The notes under the pieces: generated by a model
What the model saw: only the letters and a program-made list of their open reading frames with translations
Told to the model about the DNA's origin: nothing
Databases searched by the model: none
In this document: positions 1 through 6,291 of the stretch, in pieces
How positions within the stretch are numbered: position 1 is the first letter of the stretch
How the letters are laid out: each line of letters begins with the position of its first letter
Program-made: the position numbers and the translations under genes
Assembly: GCA_018822065.1 (NCBI GenBank)
Contig: JAHJKV010000177.1
Coordinates: forward strand, 1-7,959
Direction: 5' to 3'
Origin: Pseudomonadota bacterium
GTDB taxonomy: Bacteria > Desulfobacterota > Desulfovibrionia > Desulfovibrionales > Desulfovibrionaceae
Length of the DNA: 7,959 nt

Positions 1-939
1 GCGCAGGCCGTCGATATGGAACTCCTTGAGCCAGTAGAGAGCATTGCTGAGCAGAAAGTTCTTCACCTCATGGCGACCAAAATTGAAAATGTAGGTGCCC
101 CAATCCGGGTGTTCGCCCAGGCGTGGGTCTTCGTGTTCATAGAGCGCGGTGCCGTCGAACCGGCCCAGGCTCCAGTCGTCCTTGGGAAAATGGCCCGGCA
201 CCCAGTCGAAGACCACGCCGATGCCCTCCTGGTGGCAGCGGTCGATGAGCTGACGCAGCTCGTCGGGACTGCCGAAGCGGGAGGTGGGCGCGAAATAGTG
301 CGAGGGTTGGTAGCCCCAGGATTCGTCCAGGGGATGTTCGGCCATGGGCATGAACTCGATGTGGGTGAAGCCCAGGTCCTTGACGTAGGGGATGAGCCGA
401 TCGGCCATCTCGCCGTAGGAAAGGAACCCAGCCCCGTCGCGCCGCCATGACCCGGCGTGCACTTCATAGAAGGACAGGGGTTTGTCCAGGGGCAACCCTG
501 TGGCTCTTCGTCCGGCCATCCAATCGGTGTCGTTCCACCGGTAGCTGTCTAGCTCCGCGGTCACCCCAGCCGTGCCTGGCCGCATTTCCGAGGCAAAGGC
601 CATGGGGTCGGTCTTGAGCCTGGTCTGACCGTTACCGTCGGTCACGGCATAGCGGTAGGAGATGTCGCGGGTGATGCCGGGAATGAACCCGGCCCAGATG
701 CCAGAGGAACCGACGGGAAAGAGCGGGTGGGTGTCCCAGGCCCAGTCATTGAACCCACCAGCCACGCAAACGGCCTGTGCATTGGGCGCCCAAACTGCAA
801 ACCGGTATCCCTTGCGCTTTTTCTCGGCATGGGGATGTGCGCCGAGAATGCGATACAGATCCCAGTGCCCCCCCTGACCAAACAGGTGCAGATCATAGGG
901 CTCGATATGGAGCGGGGAGGTGGTGTTCTTGCTGCTCAT
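1..939 (-). CDS. glgB: 1,4-alpha-glucan branching enzyme GlgB, N-terminal 313 codons (runs off left edge)
   Basis: GlgB cuts an alpha-1,4 glucan chain and rejoins the piece through an alpha-1,6 bond, making the branches of glycogen in the cytoplasm. From the ATG at 939 the frame stays open to base 1. The protein begins with a single CBM48 module (about residues 15-120, with LFGQGGHWDLYRILGAHP at about 19-36 and FAVWAPNA at 47-54). The start of the GH13 barrel follows: YEVHAGSW, SWGYQP at 207-212, DWVPGHFP at 245-252 (GH13 region I), and IDGLR at 309-313. The window ends just before the expected catalytic Asp of the family's LRVDAV motif, so catalytic completeness cannot be judged. Compared with E. 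coli GlgB (about 728 aa) the extra N-terminal module N1 is missing, as in the shorter GlgB type. A modest AAGG lies about 11 nt upstream of the start. It is the last visible gene of the Nudix-glgA-CBM48-glgB series, 109 bp after the CBM48 gene, and may be co-transcribed. Confidence 0.96.
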   Translation of the reverse strand, partial: MSSKNTTSPLHIEPYDLHLFGQGGHWDLYRILGAHPHAEKKRKGYRFAVWAPNAQAVCVAGGFNDWAWDTHPLFPVGSSGIWAGFIPGITRDISYRYAVTDGNGQTRLKTDPMAFASEMRPGTAGVTAELDSYRWNDTDWMAGRRATGLPLDKPLSFYEVHAGSWRRDGAGFLSYGEMADRLIPYVKDLGFTHIEFMPMAEHPLDESWGYQPSHYFAPTSRFGSPDELRQLIDRCHQEGIGVVFDWVPGHFPKDDWSLGRFDGTALYEHEDPRLGEHPDWGTYIFNFGRHEVKNFLLSNALYWLKEFHIDGLR

Positions 940-1048
940 GGAATGTCGCGCCTTGGTGTCCTTTCAACCGGAGCATGTATGGAAACAAGTACAGACCACC
1001 TGCCCCACGGAAGCAGGGAGGTGTGCTGCACCGTTTGTGACAATGGAC

Positions 1049-1357
1049 TTATGTGGAGACCACGCAGTTGTCGCCGCCGGCGAAAGCGGAGTAATCGTAG
1101 CGGTCTGCCTTGGTATCGTTCAGCCAGTCGCCCTTGTCGGTCAGGTAACGATATTGGTAGTCGCGTCCGGCCTCAAGGTCAACGGTCACCGAATACGAGC
1201 CATCCTTGAGTTTCTTCATGGGCGTATTCTTGGTGTTCCACTGGTTGAACTCGCCCACCAGGAAAATCTTCTTGGCACCGTCGACAACGGTCTTGGACAT
1301 CTTGAAGCTCACCTTGCAAATCTTTTTGTCTTTCAAGTATCTTTTCGAAACGGGCAT
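1049..1357 (-). CDS. Small stand-alone glycogen-binding (CBM48, isoamylase early-set) protein
   Basis: This 102-residue protein is almost entirely one CBM48 fold, the beta-sandwich found at the N-terminus of branching and debranching enzymes and in the AMPK beta subunit. Visible hallmarks are KKIFLVGEFNQW at about residues 29-40 (the aromatic of the N-x-W motif contacts glucan in relatives), a D/E-rich turn before YQYRYLTD, and DWLND further on. There is no catalytic domain, signal peptide or membrane segment. The N-terminus (SKRYLKDKK) is strongly basic. The ATG at 1357 is chosen because AGGAGGT lies at 1362-1368; an in-frame ATG at 1408 would add 17 residues but has no well-placed ribosome binding site. 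It sits between glgA (100 bp upstream) and glgB (109 bp downstream), so a role in binding glycogen, or in placing enzymes on it, is a reasonable inference. A catalytic role is unlikely. Confidence 0.88.
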   Translation of the reverse strand: MPVSKRYLKDKKICKVSFKMSKTVVDGAKKIFLVGEFNQWNTKNTPMKKLKDGSYSVTVDLEAGRDYQYRYLTDKGDWLNDTKADRYDYSAFAGGDNCVVST

Positions 1358-1361
1358 GGGG

Positions 1362-1368
1362 ACCTCCT
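1362..1368 (-). promoter_or_regulatory. Ribosome binding site deciding the CBM48 protein start
   Basis: On the minus strand AGGAGGT is a near-perfect Shine-Dalgarno sequence, separated by CCCC from the ATG at 1357. It favours this ATG over the in-frame ATG at 1408. Confidence 0.8.
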
Positions 1369-1416
1369 CGCCGTTTTTGTTGTGAAGAATCCAAAACAGG
1401 ATTTTCATTCCTACGA

Positions 1417-1445
1417 AGAATATGCGTTCCTACCAGTCCGCGCAA
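1417..1445 (-). promoter_or_regulatory. Weak candidate promoter ahead of the CBM48 gene
   Basis: Minus-strand TTGCGC (1440-1445) and TATTCT (1417-1422) are separated by 17 bp in the glgA-CBM48 gap. Each half matches the sigma70 consensus only partly (TTG only; TATnnT). The next roughly 15 bases downstream hold a small AATCC/GGATT inverted repeat. If real, it would let the CBM48 gene and glgB be transcribed without glgA. This could easily be chance. Confidence 0.2.
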
Positions 1446-1457
1446 GGAAAAGGTGTA

Positions 1458-2933
1458 TTAATCGCTCTCAATTGTCATTCCGATGCTCTTGTAGAGTTTG
1501 ACATACTGCTCGGCAGAACGTTCCCAGGTGAATGCCTGCTTCATGGCCCTGCGAACCATGCTCCTCCAGGAAGCCTTGTTGTTCCAGAGCCGAAGGGCCT
1601 GATTTATGGCGGACAAAAAGAGCTTGGCCTCTGGCTTGGCAAAGGTGAAGCCCGTGGCATAGGGACTCGGGTAGGAGACGATGGTGTCAATGAGTCCGCC
1701 CACAGCCGTGGCCACCGGGGGAGTGCCGAAGCGCAGGGCATACATCTGGGTCAGCCCGCAGGGCTCGTAGCGCGAGGGCATCAGGAAGATGTCCGAGGCG
1801 GCGTGGATGCGGTGGGCCAGGTCCTCGGAATAGCCGATCACCACGGCCAGGGTTCCGGGATATTCCTCAACCAGTTCCATGAGCCGTTGCTCGTATTCCA
1901 GGTTGCCCTCCCCGAGCACCACCACACCAAGCCCCTTGTTCATGAGCTGGGGCAAAATCTCGATGAGAAGATCAATGCCCTTCTGTTTGCGAAGCCGTCC
2001 GATGAAGGAGAGCAGGGGGCGGTCCTCCAACTGGTCCGCCAACCAGAGTTCGCGGATCAGGGCCTTCTTGCATTCTATCTTGCCGCTGGAATCATCGGAG
2101 GCATAGGAGCATGGAAGATACCGGTCGTCGTGGGGTCCCCATACATCGTAGTCCGCACCGTTTAGGATGCCATGGAGGACGTCACGCCGCTTGCTCAGGA
2201 TACCCTCCATGCCGCAGCCGAACTTTGGAGAAAGAATTTCCCGGGAATAGGACGGGCTGACCGTGGTCACCGCGTCAGCGTAGGCAATACCGCCCTTGAG
2301 CAGGTTGAAGTCGCCAAAAAATTCCACCCCTTCCTGGTTCCAGGCCTCGGTAGGCAACCCTGAGCCCTCGAAGAGCCGGTTGGAAAACCGTCCCTGGAAG
2401 GCGAGATTGTGGATGGTGAAGACGCTTTTCGTGTCTTTCCAGAAGGGATCTGAGGAACGCAGGTAGTGCAAGAAGGCCGGGGCAAGAGCGCTCTGCCAGT
2501 CATGGGCATGGATGACCGCCGGAGCCGTCTTCATCTGCCGAGCCCATTGCAGGGATGCACGCACAAAGAAGGTGAACCGCTCGCAGTTGTCAAAATAATC
2601 GCCGGAGTAAGTATTGTAGTAGTAGCGCCGGTCAAAATATTCGCTCCGACCGATGAAATAGACCGGAACCCCATGGTACTCTGTGCGGTAGATCTCGGCG
2701 GTGATCGGTGCCCAGGGAAAGCCGACAGGGCAGCGTTCCTGTACCAGGCGCACCTCGTGGCCTCCGGCGGAAAGACGGCCATAGAAAGGAGTGCAGACAG
2801 CCACGCGGACACCCGCTCGGTGGAGAGCGACTGGAAGCGCCCCCATGACATCGGCTAGGCCGCCGGTCTTGGAAAACGGAAACATCTCGCTTGTCAGCAA
2901 GAGCACTTGCGGATCATCGGGCGTTCTGACCAT
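1458..2933 (-). CDS. glgA: Glycogen synthase GlgA (ADP-glucose, GT5)
   Basis: GlgA transfers glucose from ADP-glucose to the non-reducing end of a growing alpha-1,4 glucan. The 491-residue product has the usual GT5 two-Rossmann layout. The N-terminal half carries SKTGGLADV at residues 21-29 (ADP-glucose contact), HAHDW at 142-146 and TIHNLAFQG at 173-181. The C-terminal half carries GRLRKQKG with Arg313 and Lys318 (phosphate contacts in the family), and SRYEPCGLTQ with Glu390, equivalent to the catalytic-site Glu377 of E. coli. All expected residues are present and the length is normal (E. coli 477). The ATG at 2933 lies 3 nt after the Nudix stop (2937-2939), with a GGAAGGG stretch inside the end of the Nudix gene as ribosome binding site, so the two are probably translationally coupled. 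The CBM48 gene follows after 100 bp. Confidence 0.97.
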   Translation of the reverse strand: MVRTPDDPQVLLLTSEMFPFSKTGGLADVMGALPVALHRAGVRVAVCTPFYGRLSAGGHEVRLVQERCPVGFPWAPITAEIYRTEYHGVPVYFIGRSEYFDRRYYYNTYSGDYFDNCERFTFFVRASLQWARQMKTAPAVIHAHDWQSALAPAFLHYLRSSDPFWKDTKSVFTIHNLAFQGRFSNRLFEGSGLPTEAWNQEGVEFFGDFNLLKGGIAYADAVTTVSPSYSREILSPKFGCGMEGILSKRRDVLHGILNGADYDVWGPHDDRYLPCSYASDDSSGKIECKKALIRELWLADQLEDRPLLSFIGRLRKQKGIDLLIEILPQLMNKGLGVVVLGEGNLEYEQRLMELVEEYPGTLAVVIGYSEDLAHRIHAASDIFLMPSRYEPCGLTQMYALRFGTPPVATAVGGLIDTIVSYPSPYATGFTFAKPEAKLFLSAINQALRLWNNKASWRSMVRRAMKQAFTWERSAEQYVKLYKSIGMTIESD

Positions 2934-2936
2934 CGC

Positions 2937-3431
2937 CTACCCTTCCATCCTGTCGGTCATCTGACTCAGGCCGCCCAGAAAATCCGCAAGAATCCGTTCA
3001 TGATCAAAAGCCAGTTTCGGCCACTCACCAAGGGGAAAAAATTGCGCGTTGGCAGCATCGTCGCCAGCAGTAAGGGCATCAGGATGCTCGGTCCGGCCCG
3101 TGTAGACCACGCTCAAGGTGTGATGCCGAGGGTCTCGATCAGGATCTGAATAAACCCCCAACAGCCCGGTGAGCTCGACCTGCAACCCGGTCTCCTCCCG
3201 GGCCTCACGCACGGCCGCTGTCTCGCAAGACTCACCATAGTCCACAAACCCGCCAGGCAGAGCCCAACCCAAAGGTTCGTTGGAACGCTCAATGAGCACC
3301 ACCCCTTGTAGAGGATGGTGGATGACCACGTCTACGGTGGGTTTTGGATTTCTGTAGACTTCAATATCCTTGCCACAATGCGGGCAAGGCCGGACCGTAT
3401 TCAATGCTCCCCCCTTCTGTGATCTCTCCAC
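2937..3431 (-). CDS. Nudix hydrolase, ADP-ribose pyrophosphatase-like
   Basis: Nudix enzymes split nucleoside diphosphates linked to another moiety, using Mg2+ held by the Nudix box. The complete box spans residues 61-83: G61-x5-E67-x7-R75-E76-x2-E79-E80-x-G82-L83. The downstream stretch LLGVYSDPDRDPR (about 90-102) followed by HTLSVVY is typical of the ADP-ribose pyrophosphatase branch. The N-terminus has one CPHC pair (Cys16, Cys19) without a second pair, so a zinc ribbon is incomplete or absent. The listed start is a GTG at 3431 with AGGTG just upstream. A TTG at 3404, preceded by AAGGGGGGAG, would give MNTVRPCPHCGK and is about equally plausible. As first gene of the cluster and 3 nt before glgA, it may act on an ADP-linked sugar related to glycogen metabolism. 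The substrate is inference; ADP-ribose or another nucleotide is equally possible. Confidence 0.92.
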   Translation of the reverse strand: MERSQKGGALNTVRPCPHCGKDIEVYRNPKPTVDVVIHHPLQGVVLIERSNEPLGWALPGGFVDYGESCETAAVREAREETGLQVELTGLLGVYSDPDRDPRHHTLSVVYTGRTEHPDALTAGDDAANAQFFPLGEWPKLAFDHERILADFLGGLSQMTDRMEG

Positions 3432-3489
3432 GCAACACCTATATGCAAATGTTTAATTTATACCCAAAAAAAACAGACGCTATTGTTTG

Positions 3490-3517
3490 ATATTATTTAA
3501 AAAACAAATCAAGTCAA
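3490..3517 (-). promoter_or_regulatory. Candidate sigma70 promoter for the Nudix-glgA cluster
   Basis: On the minus strand TTGACT (3512-3517) is followed after 16 bp by TAATAT (3490-3495) in AT-rich DNA just upstream of the Nudix gene. Transcription would start near 3483, giving a leader of about 50-80 nt depending on which start codon is used. A second -10-like TATAAA lies at 3457-3462 but has no good -35. There is no other obvious promoter before the cluster. Confidence 0.45.
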
Positions 3518-3681
3518 TGGTTCCATCCTCGGAATATAGCATAAAATGACAAAAGGAAGAAAGCTGATTGTAGGATCGGTCGCCATTTTTCCATATGATT
3601 ATCACCGAGCCGAAGCATCAATGCAACACAGACCAATGGAATCTGCGCAAACTGCCTACCCTAACAGACAGCAGGGCAACG

Positions 3682-3715
3682 AAAAAGGCTTCCCGGGACC
3701 ACCCCGGAAAGCCTT
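3682..3715 (-). terminator. Rho-independent terminator, minus strand
   Basis: Arms 3685-3697 and 3703-3715 form a 13-bp stem with a 5-nt loop. The one non-Watson-Crick position (3692 with 3708) is C-A on the plus strand but a G-U wobble in minus-strand RNA. The minus-strand stem also ends in a run of five U, while the plus-strand side ends in GATCG. Both facts point to termination of leftward transcription. It would end transcripts coming from the kinase side, before they enter the glycogen cluster. Confidence 0.75.
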
Positions 3716-3820
3716 GATCGAACTTTGTGCAAAAGAAGAAGGATGCTTTTTACTTAGCAACCGGCATGCCAAAGCAGGGACCTCGATGAAATTAAATTTA
3801 TACCATTTAATATCATTCGC

Positions 3821-4009
3821 TTAGAGCGCTTTGACTTTACCCAAAACAGGCTCACTTGTCCCCTCTTCAGTCAAATAACTTGAACCTCGTTCGCGGGGCC
3901 ATTGGATTTCGTTCTGATAAAACAATCGCATCAAGCTCATATTATTTGTTATTTTGTACTTTTCGATCGCAACGAGCCCGAGTCCAGAAACTTTGACTAC
4001 CAGGGACAC
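3821..4009 (-). CDS. Doubtful small ORF, unknown function
   Basis: This is an open frame of 62 codons between the kinase gene and the terminator, on the same strand as both. I recognise no family. An internal ATG at 3940 would leave a 39-residue hydrophilic product beginning MSLMRLFYQNEIQWPRERG. Neither start has a clear ribosome binding site, and the base composition is AT-rich, unlike the neighbouring genes. It may be a relic, part of an untranslated RNA, or chance. It is listed because the position of the terminator implies that something here is transcribed. Confidence 0.15.
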   Translation of the reverse strand: MSLVVKVSGLGLVAIEKYKITNNMSLMRLFYQNEIQWPRERGSSYLTEEGTSEPVLGKVKAL

Positions 4010-4014
4010 AAACG

Positions 4015-4028
4015 CGCGGAAGCCCGCG
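4015..4028 (-). terminator. Weak hairpin shortly after the kinase gene
   Basis: CGCGG and CCGCG form a 5-bp GC stem with a 4-nt loop about 40 nt past the kinase stop. In minus-strand RNA it is followed by CGUUUGUG, a poor U-tract. It may pause or partly terminate the kinase transcript, with the stronger hairpin at 3682-3715 as the main stop. Confidence 0.25.
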
Positions 4029-4066
4029 AGAAAGACAAGGGAAGAAGGGGGAGACAGGTCGAAGAT

Positions 4067-5530
4067 TTAGTGGATAGGCAGGATGACCGAGAAGGTTGCG
4101 CCTTTACCGGGTTCGCTTTCGACCTGGATGCTGCCGTGGTGGGCCTCGACGATCTTTTTGACAATGGCCAGGCCCAGTCCGGTGCTGCTCTCCCCCGCCG
4201 TGGGCCGGACCGAGAGTTTCTGGAACGCCCCGAAAAGCCGTTCCTGCTCGGCGGGGGGGATGCCTTGTCCCTGGTCCGTCACATTGATTTGCGCCCCATC
4301 TTGCGTGAGTGCGAGAGAGACGGTGACCTTCGTGCCGGAAGGAGAAAACTTGAGGGCGTTGGTCAGGAGGTTGTCCAACACCTGGGCCACCCGGTTGCCG
4401 TCCACTATCCCCAGAAGCGAACCATCGGTGATGACCTGGATGTCAATGCCCTTGCGCTGGGCCGGGATGCGCTGCCGCTGCACCCGTTCACGAATGATCT
4501 CGGCCAGGTCGTACTGCGCCTGCTCCAATTCCAGATGCCCGCTTTCTATGACCGAGATATCAAGCAGGTCCTTGACCAGATCATCCATCTCGTTGGCGGC
4601 ACGGTTCATGAACCCGACCATCTCCTTTTGATCATCCCCAAGTTGCTGATCATCGTCTGACAGCAACAGGTCGGAAAACCCCTTGATGGCATTGATGGGG
4701 TTGCGCAAGTCATGGGCGGCCATGCTCAAAAAACGGGTTTTGAGCATGGCCAGTTCGAGCAGCCGCTGATGATTTTCAATAGTCTCCACGTTGTGGAGCA
4801 CGCGGCAGAAAAACTCCTCGTTCTCGAACGGCTTGTCCAGAAAATCATCGGCTCCCTGCTTGATGAACTGCACGGAGAGCGTCTTGTCCGTTCGCGCGGA
4901 AATACCGATGATGGCGAGTTGCTCGCGGGAGTAGCGGGCGCGGATTTCCGAGGTCAGGTCCACGCCATTCATGCCCTCCATCTCGAAATCGGTGATGACC
5001 AGCTTGATGTCCGATTCTTTTTTGAGAGTTTCCAGGGCCTCCTGGCCACTCGCGGCTTCGATGACTTGAAACATGTAGCGGTTGAGCAACACGCGAACGT
5101 AGGATCGCGCTGACCTGGAATCGTCCACCAGGAGCACCTTGACTCCACGGTTCTTCCGCAAACGGTTCAGGGTGTAGGCGACCTCGTCCAGAGCCCTTCG
5201 GTTCTTGACCACGTAGTCGATGACCTCGCGGGAAAGAAAGCTCTGACGTTTTTCGGGAGAAAAGAGGGAGGTGAAAACAATACAGGGGATGCCTCGCTCC
5301 TCGGCCAGGTCCACCACCTCGCCCCCAGGAGCATCGGGCAGGGTCAGGTCGAGGATGGCCACAAAAATAGTATCCCCATGCTCGTCCATCAGCTCCTTGG
5401 TCTGGGCAAGGGTGCGGGCAGTGAGTACCTCAAAGCCGAGGGAGTTCTCTATCTTCAGACGCAACTGTTCCAGCGCCAGCAGGGAATCCTCGACGATCAG
5501 TACTTTGAGGGGGTGTTCTTCAGTAGCCAT
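4067..5530 (-). CDS. Soluble histidine kinase with two N-terminal receiver domains (REC-REC-HisKA-HATPase)
   Basis: This 487-residue cytoplasmic signalling protein has no signal peptide or membrane segment. Receiver 1 (about residues 8-124) keeps Glu14/Asp15, phospho-acceptor Asp61, Thr87 and Lys109. Receiver 2 (about 130-248) keeps Asp136/Asp137, acceptor Asp181, Ser211 and Lys233. HisKA follows with phospho-acceptor His273 in MAAHDLRNPINAIKGF. The ATPase domain has the N box (Asn387, Asn391), G1 box DQGQGIP (419-425), F box region (433-436) and G2 box TGLGLAIVKK (450-459). All catalytic residues are intact. With the receivers ahead of the kinase, it probably takes phosphoryl groups or signals from other kinases that tune its own activity; partners are not visible. 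The ATG at 5530 has only a weak GGAA upstream, and a CTCG/CGAG inverted repeat (5531-5544) abuts the start, so translation may be modest. It follows tsaC by 81 bp, with a palindrome in the gap. Confidence 0.94.
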   Translation of the reverse strand: MATEEHPLKVLIVEDSLLALEQLRLKIENSLGFEVLTARTLAQTKELMDEHGDTIFVAILDLTLPDAPGGEVVDLAEERGIPCIVFTSLFSPEKRQSFLSREVIDYVVKNRRALDEVAYTLNRLRKNRGVKVLLVDDSRSARSYVRVLLNRYMFQVIEAASGQEALETLKKESDIKLVITDFEMEGMNGVDLTSEIRARYSREQLAIIGISARTDKTLSVQFIKQGADDFLDKPFENEEFFCRVLHNVETIENHQRLLELAMLKTRFLSMAAHDLRNPINAIKGFSDLLLSDDDQQLGDDQKEMVGFMNRAANEMDDLVKDLLDISVIESGHLELEQAQYDLAEIIRERVQRQRIPAQRKGIDIQVITDGSLLGIVDGNRVAQVLDNLLTNALKFSPSGTKVTVSLALTQDGAQINVTDQGQGIPPAEQERLFGAFQKLSVRPTAGESSTGLGLAIVKKIVEAHHGSIQVESEPGKGATFSVILPIH

Positions 5531-5575
5531 CTCGTTTTTCCGAGTTAACTTTGCCCCAAAAAAGATCGAATGTAT

Positions 5576-5593
5576 ACTGTCAAATATGACAGT
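5576..5593. promoter_or_regulatory. Perfect inverted repeat upstream of the kinase gene (possible operator)
   Basis: ACTGTCA-AATA-TGACAGT has two perfect 7-bp arms around 4 bp, lying in the tsaC-kinase gap 46 bp before the kinase ATG. On the minus strand its right arm contains TTGACA and is followed directly by TATACA (-10-like), so a regulator bound here could control a kinase promoter. Spacing and sequence do not fit the CRP/FNR pattern (TGTGA-N6-TCACA), and I cannot name the regulator. It lacks a T-run, so it is unlikely to be a terminator. Confidence 0.45.
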
Positions 5594-5611
5594 TCGGGGA
5601 CACCGGGCACT

Positions 5612-6259
5612 TCACCCTACTTTGAACCCCTTGCTTTCAAGCAGTTGGACAGACACTGCTCCGGGCCGAAGAATCTGCACCGAACCATCTTCCAGGGGAC
5701 GAACCAGGGTGGAGGGGTCTCCACCGGCTGGCCAGGGACGGTCCAGCAGGGACTCGTCCACAAGGTCCAGCAAGGCCGGATTCAGGGCTGTCGGGGTCGC
5801 GGCAGGGGGCTGGCCGCTGAAGTTGGCGCTGGTGCAGACCAAAGGCGCCCCCACCTCGCGGCAGAGCCTGGTGGCCAGGGGATGGGGTGTCCAGCGGACA
5901 GAGGTGAACCCGTGCTCGTCCCGGACCGCCGGGGCCAGGGTTTCGAGGGACTGAACCAGAATGGACAGAGGACCGGGCCAGAACAGCTCAGCCAGGCGGA
6001 TCACTTCGTCGCTCACCTCCACGGCCACCATTTCCAGCATGTGCATGGAGCCAACCAGGATCGGCAGGGGTTTCATCCCCTCCCTGGCCTTGATCTCGAC
6101 CACGCGCCGGGCCGCCGCCGGGTTGGTGGCGTCACAGCCAACCGCATACAGGGTCTCGGTGGGATAGACGACAACTCCGCCGCCAAGGATGGTTTCTATG
6201 ATTTCCAGCATAGGCAGATATCTATCACAATCAGGCGCAAAGGTCACCGTACTTTTCAT
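5612..6259 (-). CDS. tsaC: L-threonylcarbamoyladenylate synthase (TsaC/Sua5/YrdC family)
   Basis: This enzyme makes threonylcarbamoyl-AMP from threonine, bicarbonate and ATP, the first step of the t6A37 modification of ANN-decoding tRNAs. The 215-residue product is a single YrdC domain without the C-terminal Sua5 domain. Visible marks are VVYPTETLYAVGCDA (about residues 30-44), the K-x-R motif KAR (57-59), WPGP (94-97), TSANFSG (143-149, the S-x-N motif) and a closing PSTLV...ILRPGA. The ATG at 6259 is chosen because the N-terminal pattern up to the GGG-VVVY strand has the same spacing as in E. coli YciO. The ATG at 6211 (199 aa) is a possible alternative, and neither has a good ribosome binding site. 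A TTG at 6316 would overlap the divergent gene. The TSAN motif favours TsaC over the YciO branch, but a second paralogue elsewhere in the genome could be the main t6A enzyme. Confidence 0.9.
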   Translation of the reverse strand: MKSTVTFAPDCDRYLPMLEIIETILGGGVVVYPTETLYAVGCDATNPAAARRVVEIKAREGMKPLPILVGSMHMLEMVAVEVSDEVIRLAELFWPGPLSILVQSLETLAPAVRDEHGFTSVRWTPHPLATRLCREVGAPLVCTSANFSGQPPAATPTALNPALLDLVDESLLDRPWPAGGDPSTLVRPLEDGSVQILRPGAVSVQLLESKGFKVG

Positions 6260-6291
6260 CCCTGCGGAGATGGCGTACAAGTCCGAAGAAG

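Larger units (their letters stand above)
3432..4066. other. AT-rich 635-bp stretch without a convincing gene
   Basis: This stretch is clearly richer in A and T than the genes on either side, especially 3440-3620 and 3780-3970. It contains the candidate promoter of the glycogen cluster, a strong minus-strand terminator hairpin (3682-3715), a doubtful small ORF (3821-4009), and an AT-rich inverted repeat, ATTAAAT-N7-ATTTAAT, at 3791-3811. A plus-strand ORF at 3546-3824 runs straight through the terminator hairpin and resembles nothing I know. I see no tRNA, insertion-sequence end or long repeat here. Confidence 0.6.

Noticed and set aside
1..939. glgB as a truncated or broken gene
   Set aside because: The frame is open to the very edge of the window and all motifs before the edge are intact. 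It is cut by the window, not by a mutation.
1422..2165. Plus-strand open frame of 247 codons opposite glgA
   Set aside because: It lies wholly antisense to glgA, whose protein is full length with all family motifs. The antisense product resembles nothing and its length is explained by high GC content.
3750..3791. Orphan gene end reading PCFGMPVAK then TAA, just before the terminator (minus strand)
   Set aside because: The spacing to the hairpin is what a real gene end would show, but the frame is closed by a TAA only 13 codons earlier and I recognise no family. It is too short to call a pseudogene.
3546..3824. Plus-strand ORF of 92 codons in the AT-rich gap
   Set aside because: It reads through the terminator hairpin, has no recognisable domain, and runs against the direction supported by the terminator.
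5576..5593. CRP/FNR- or CooA-type binding site
   Set aside because: The half-sites TGTCA/TGACA are separated by 4 bp, not the 6 bp expected for these regulators, so I left the regulator unnamed.
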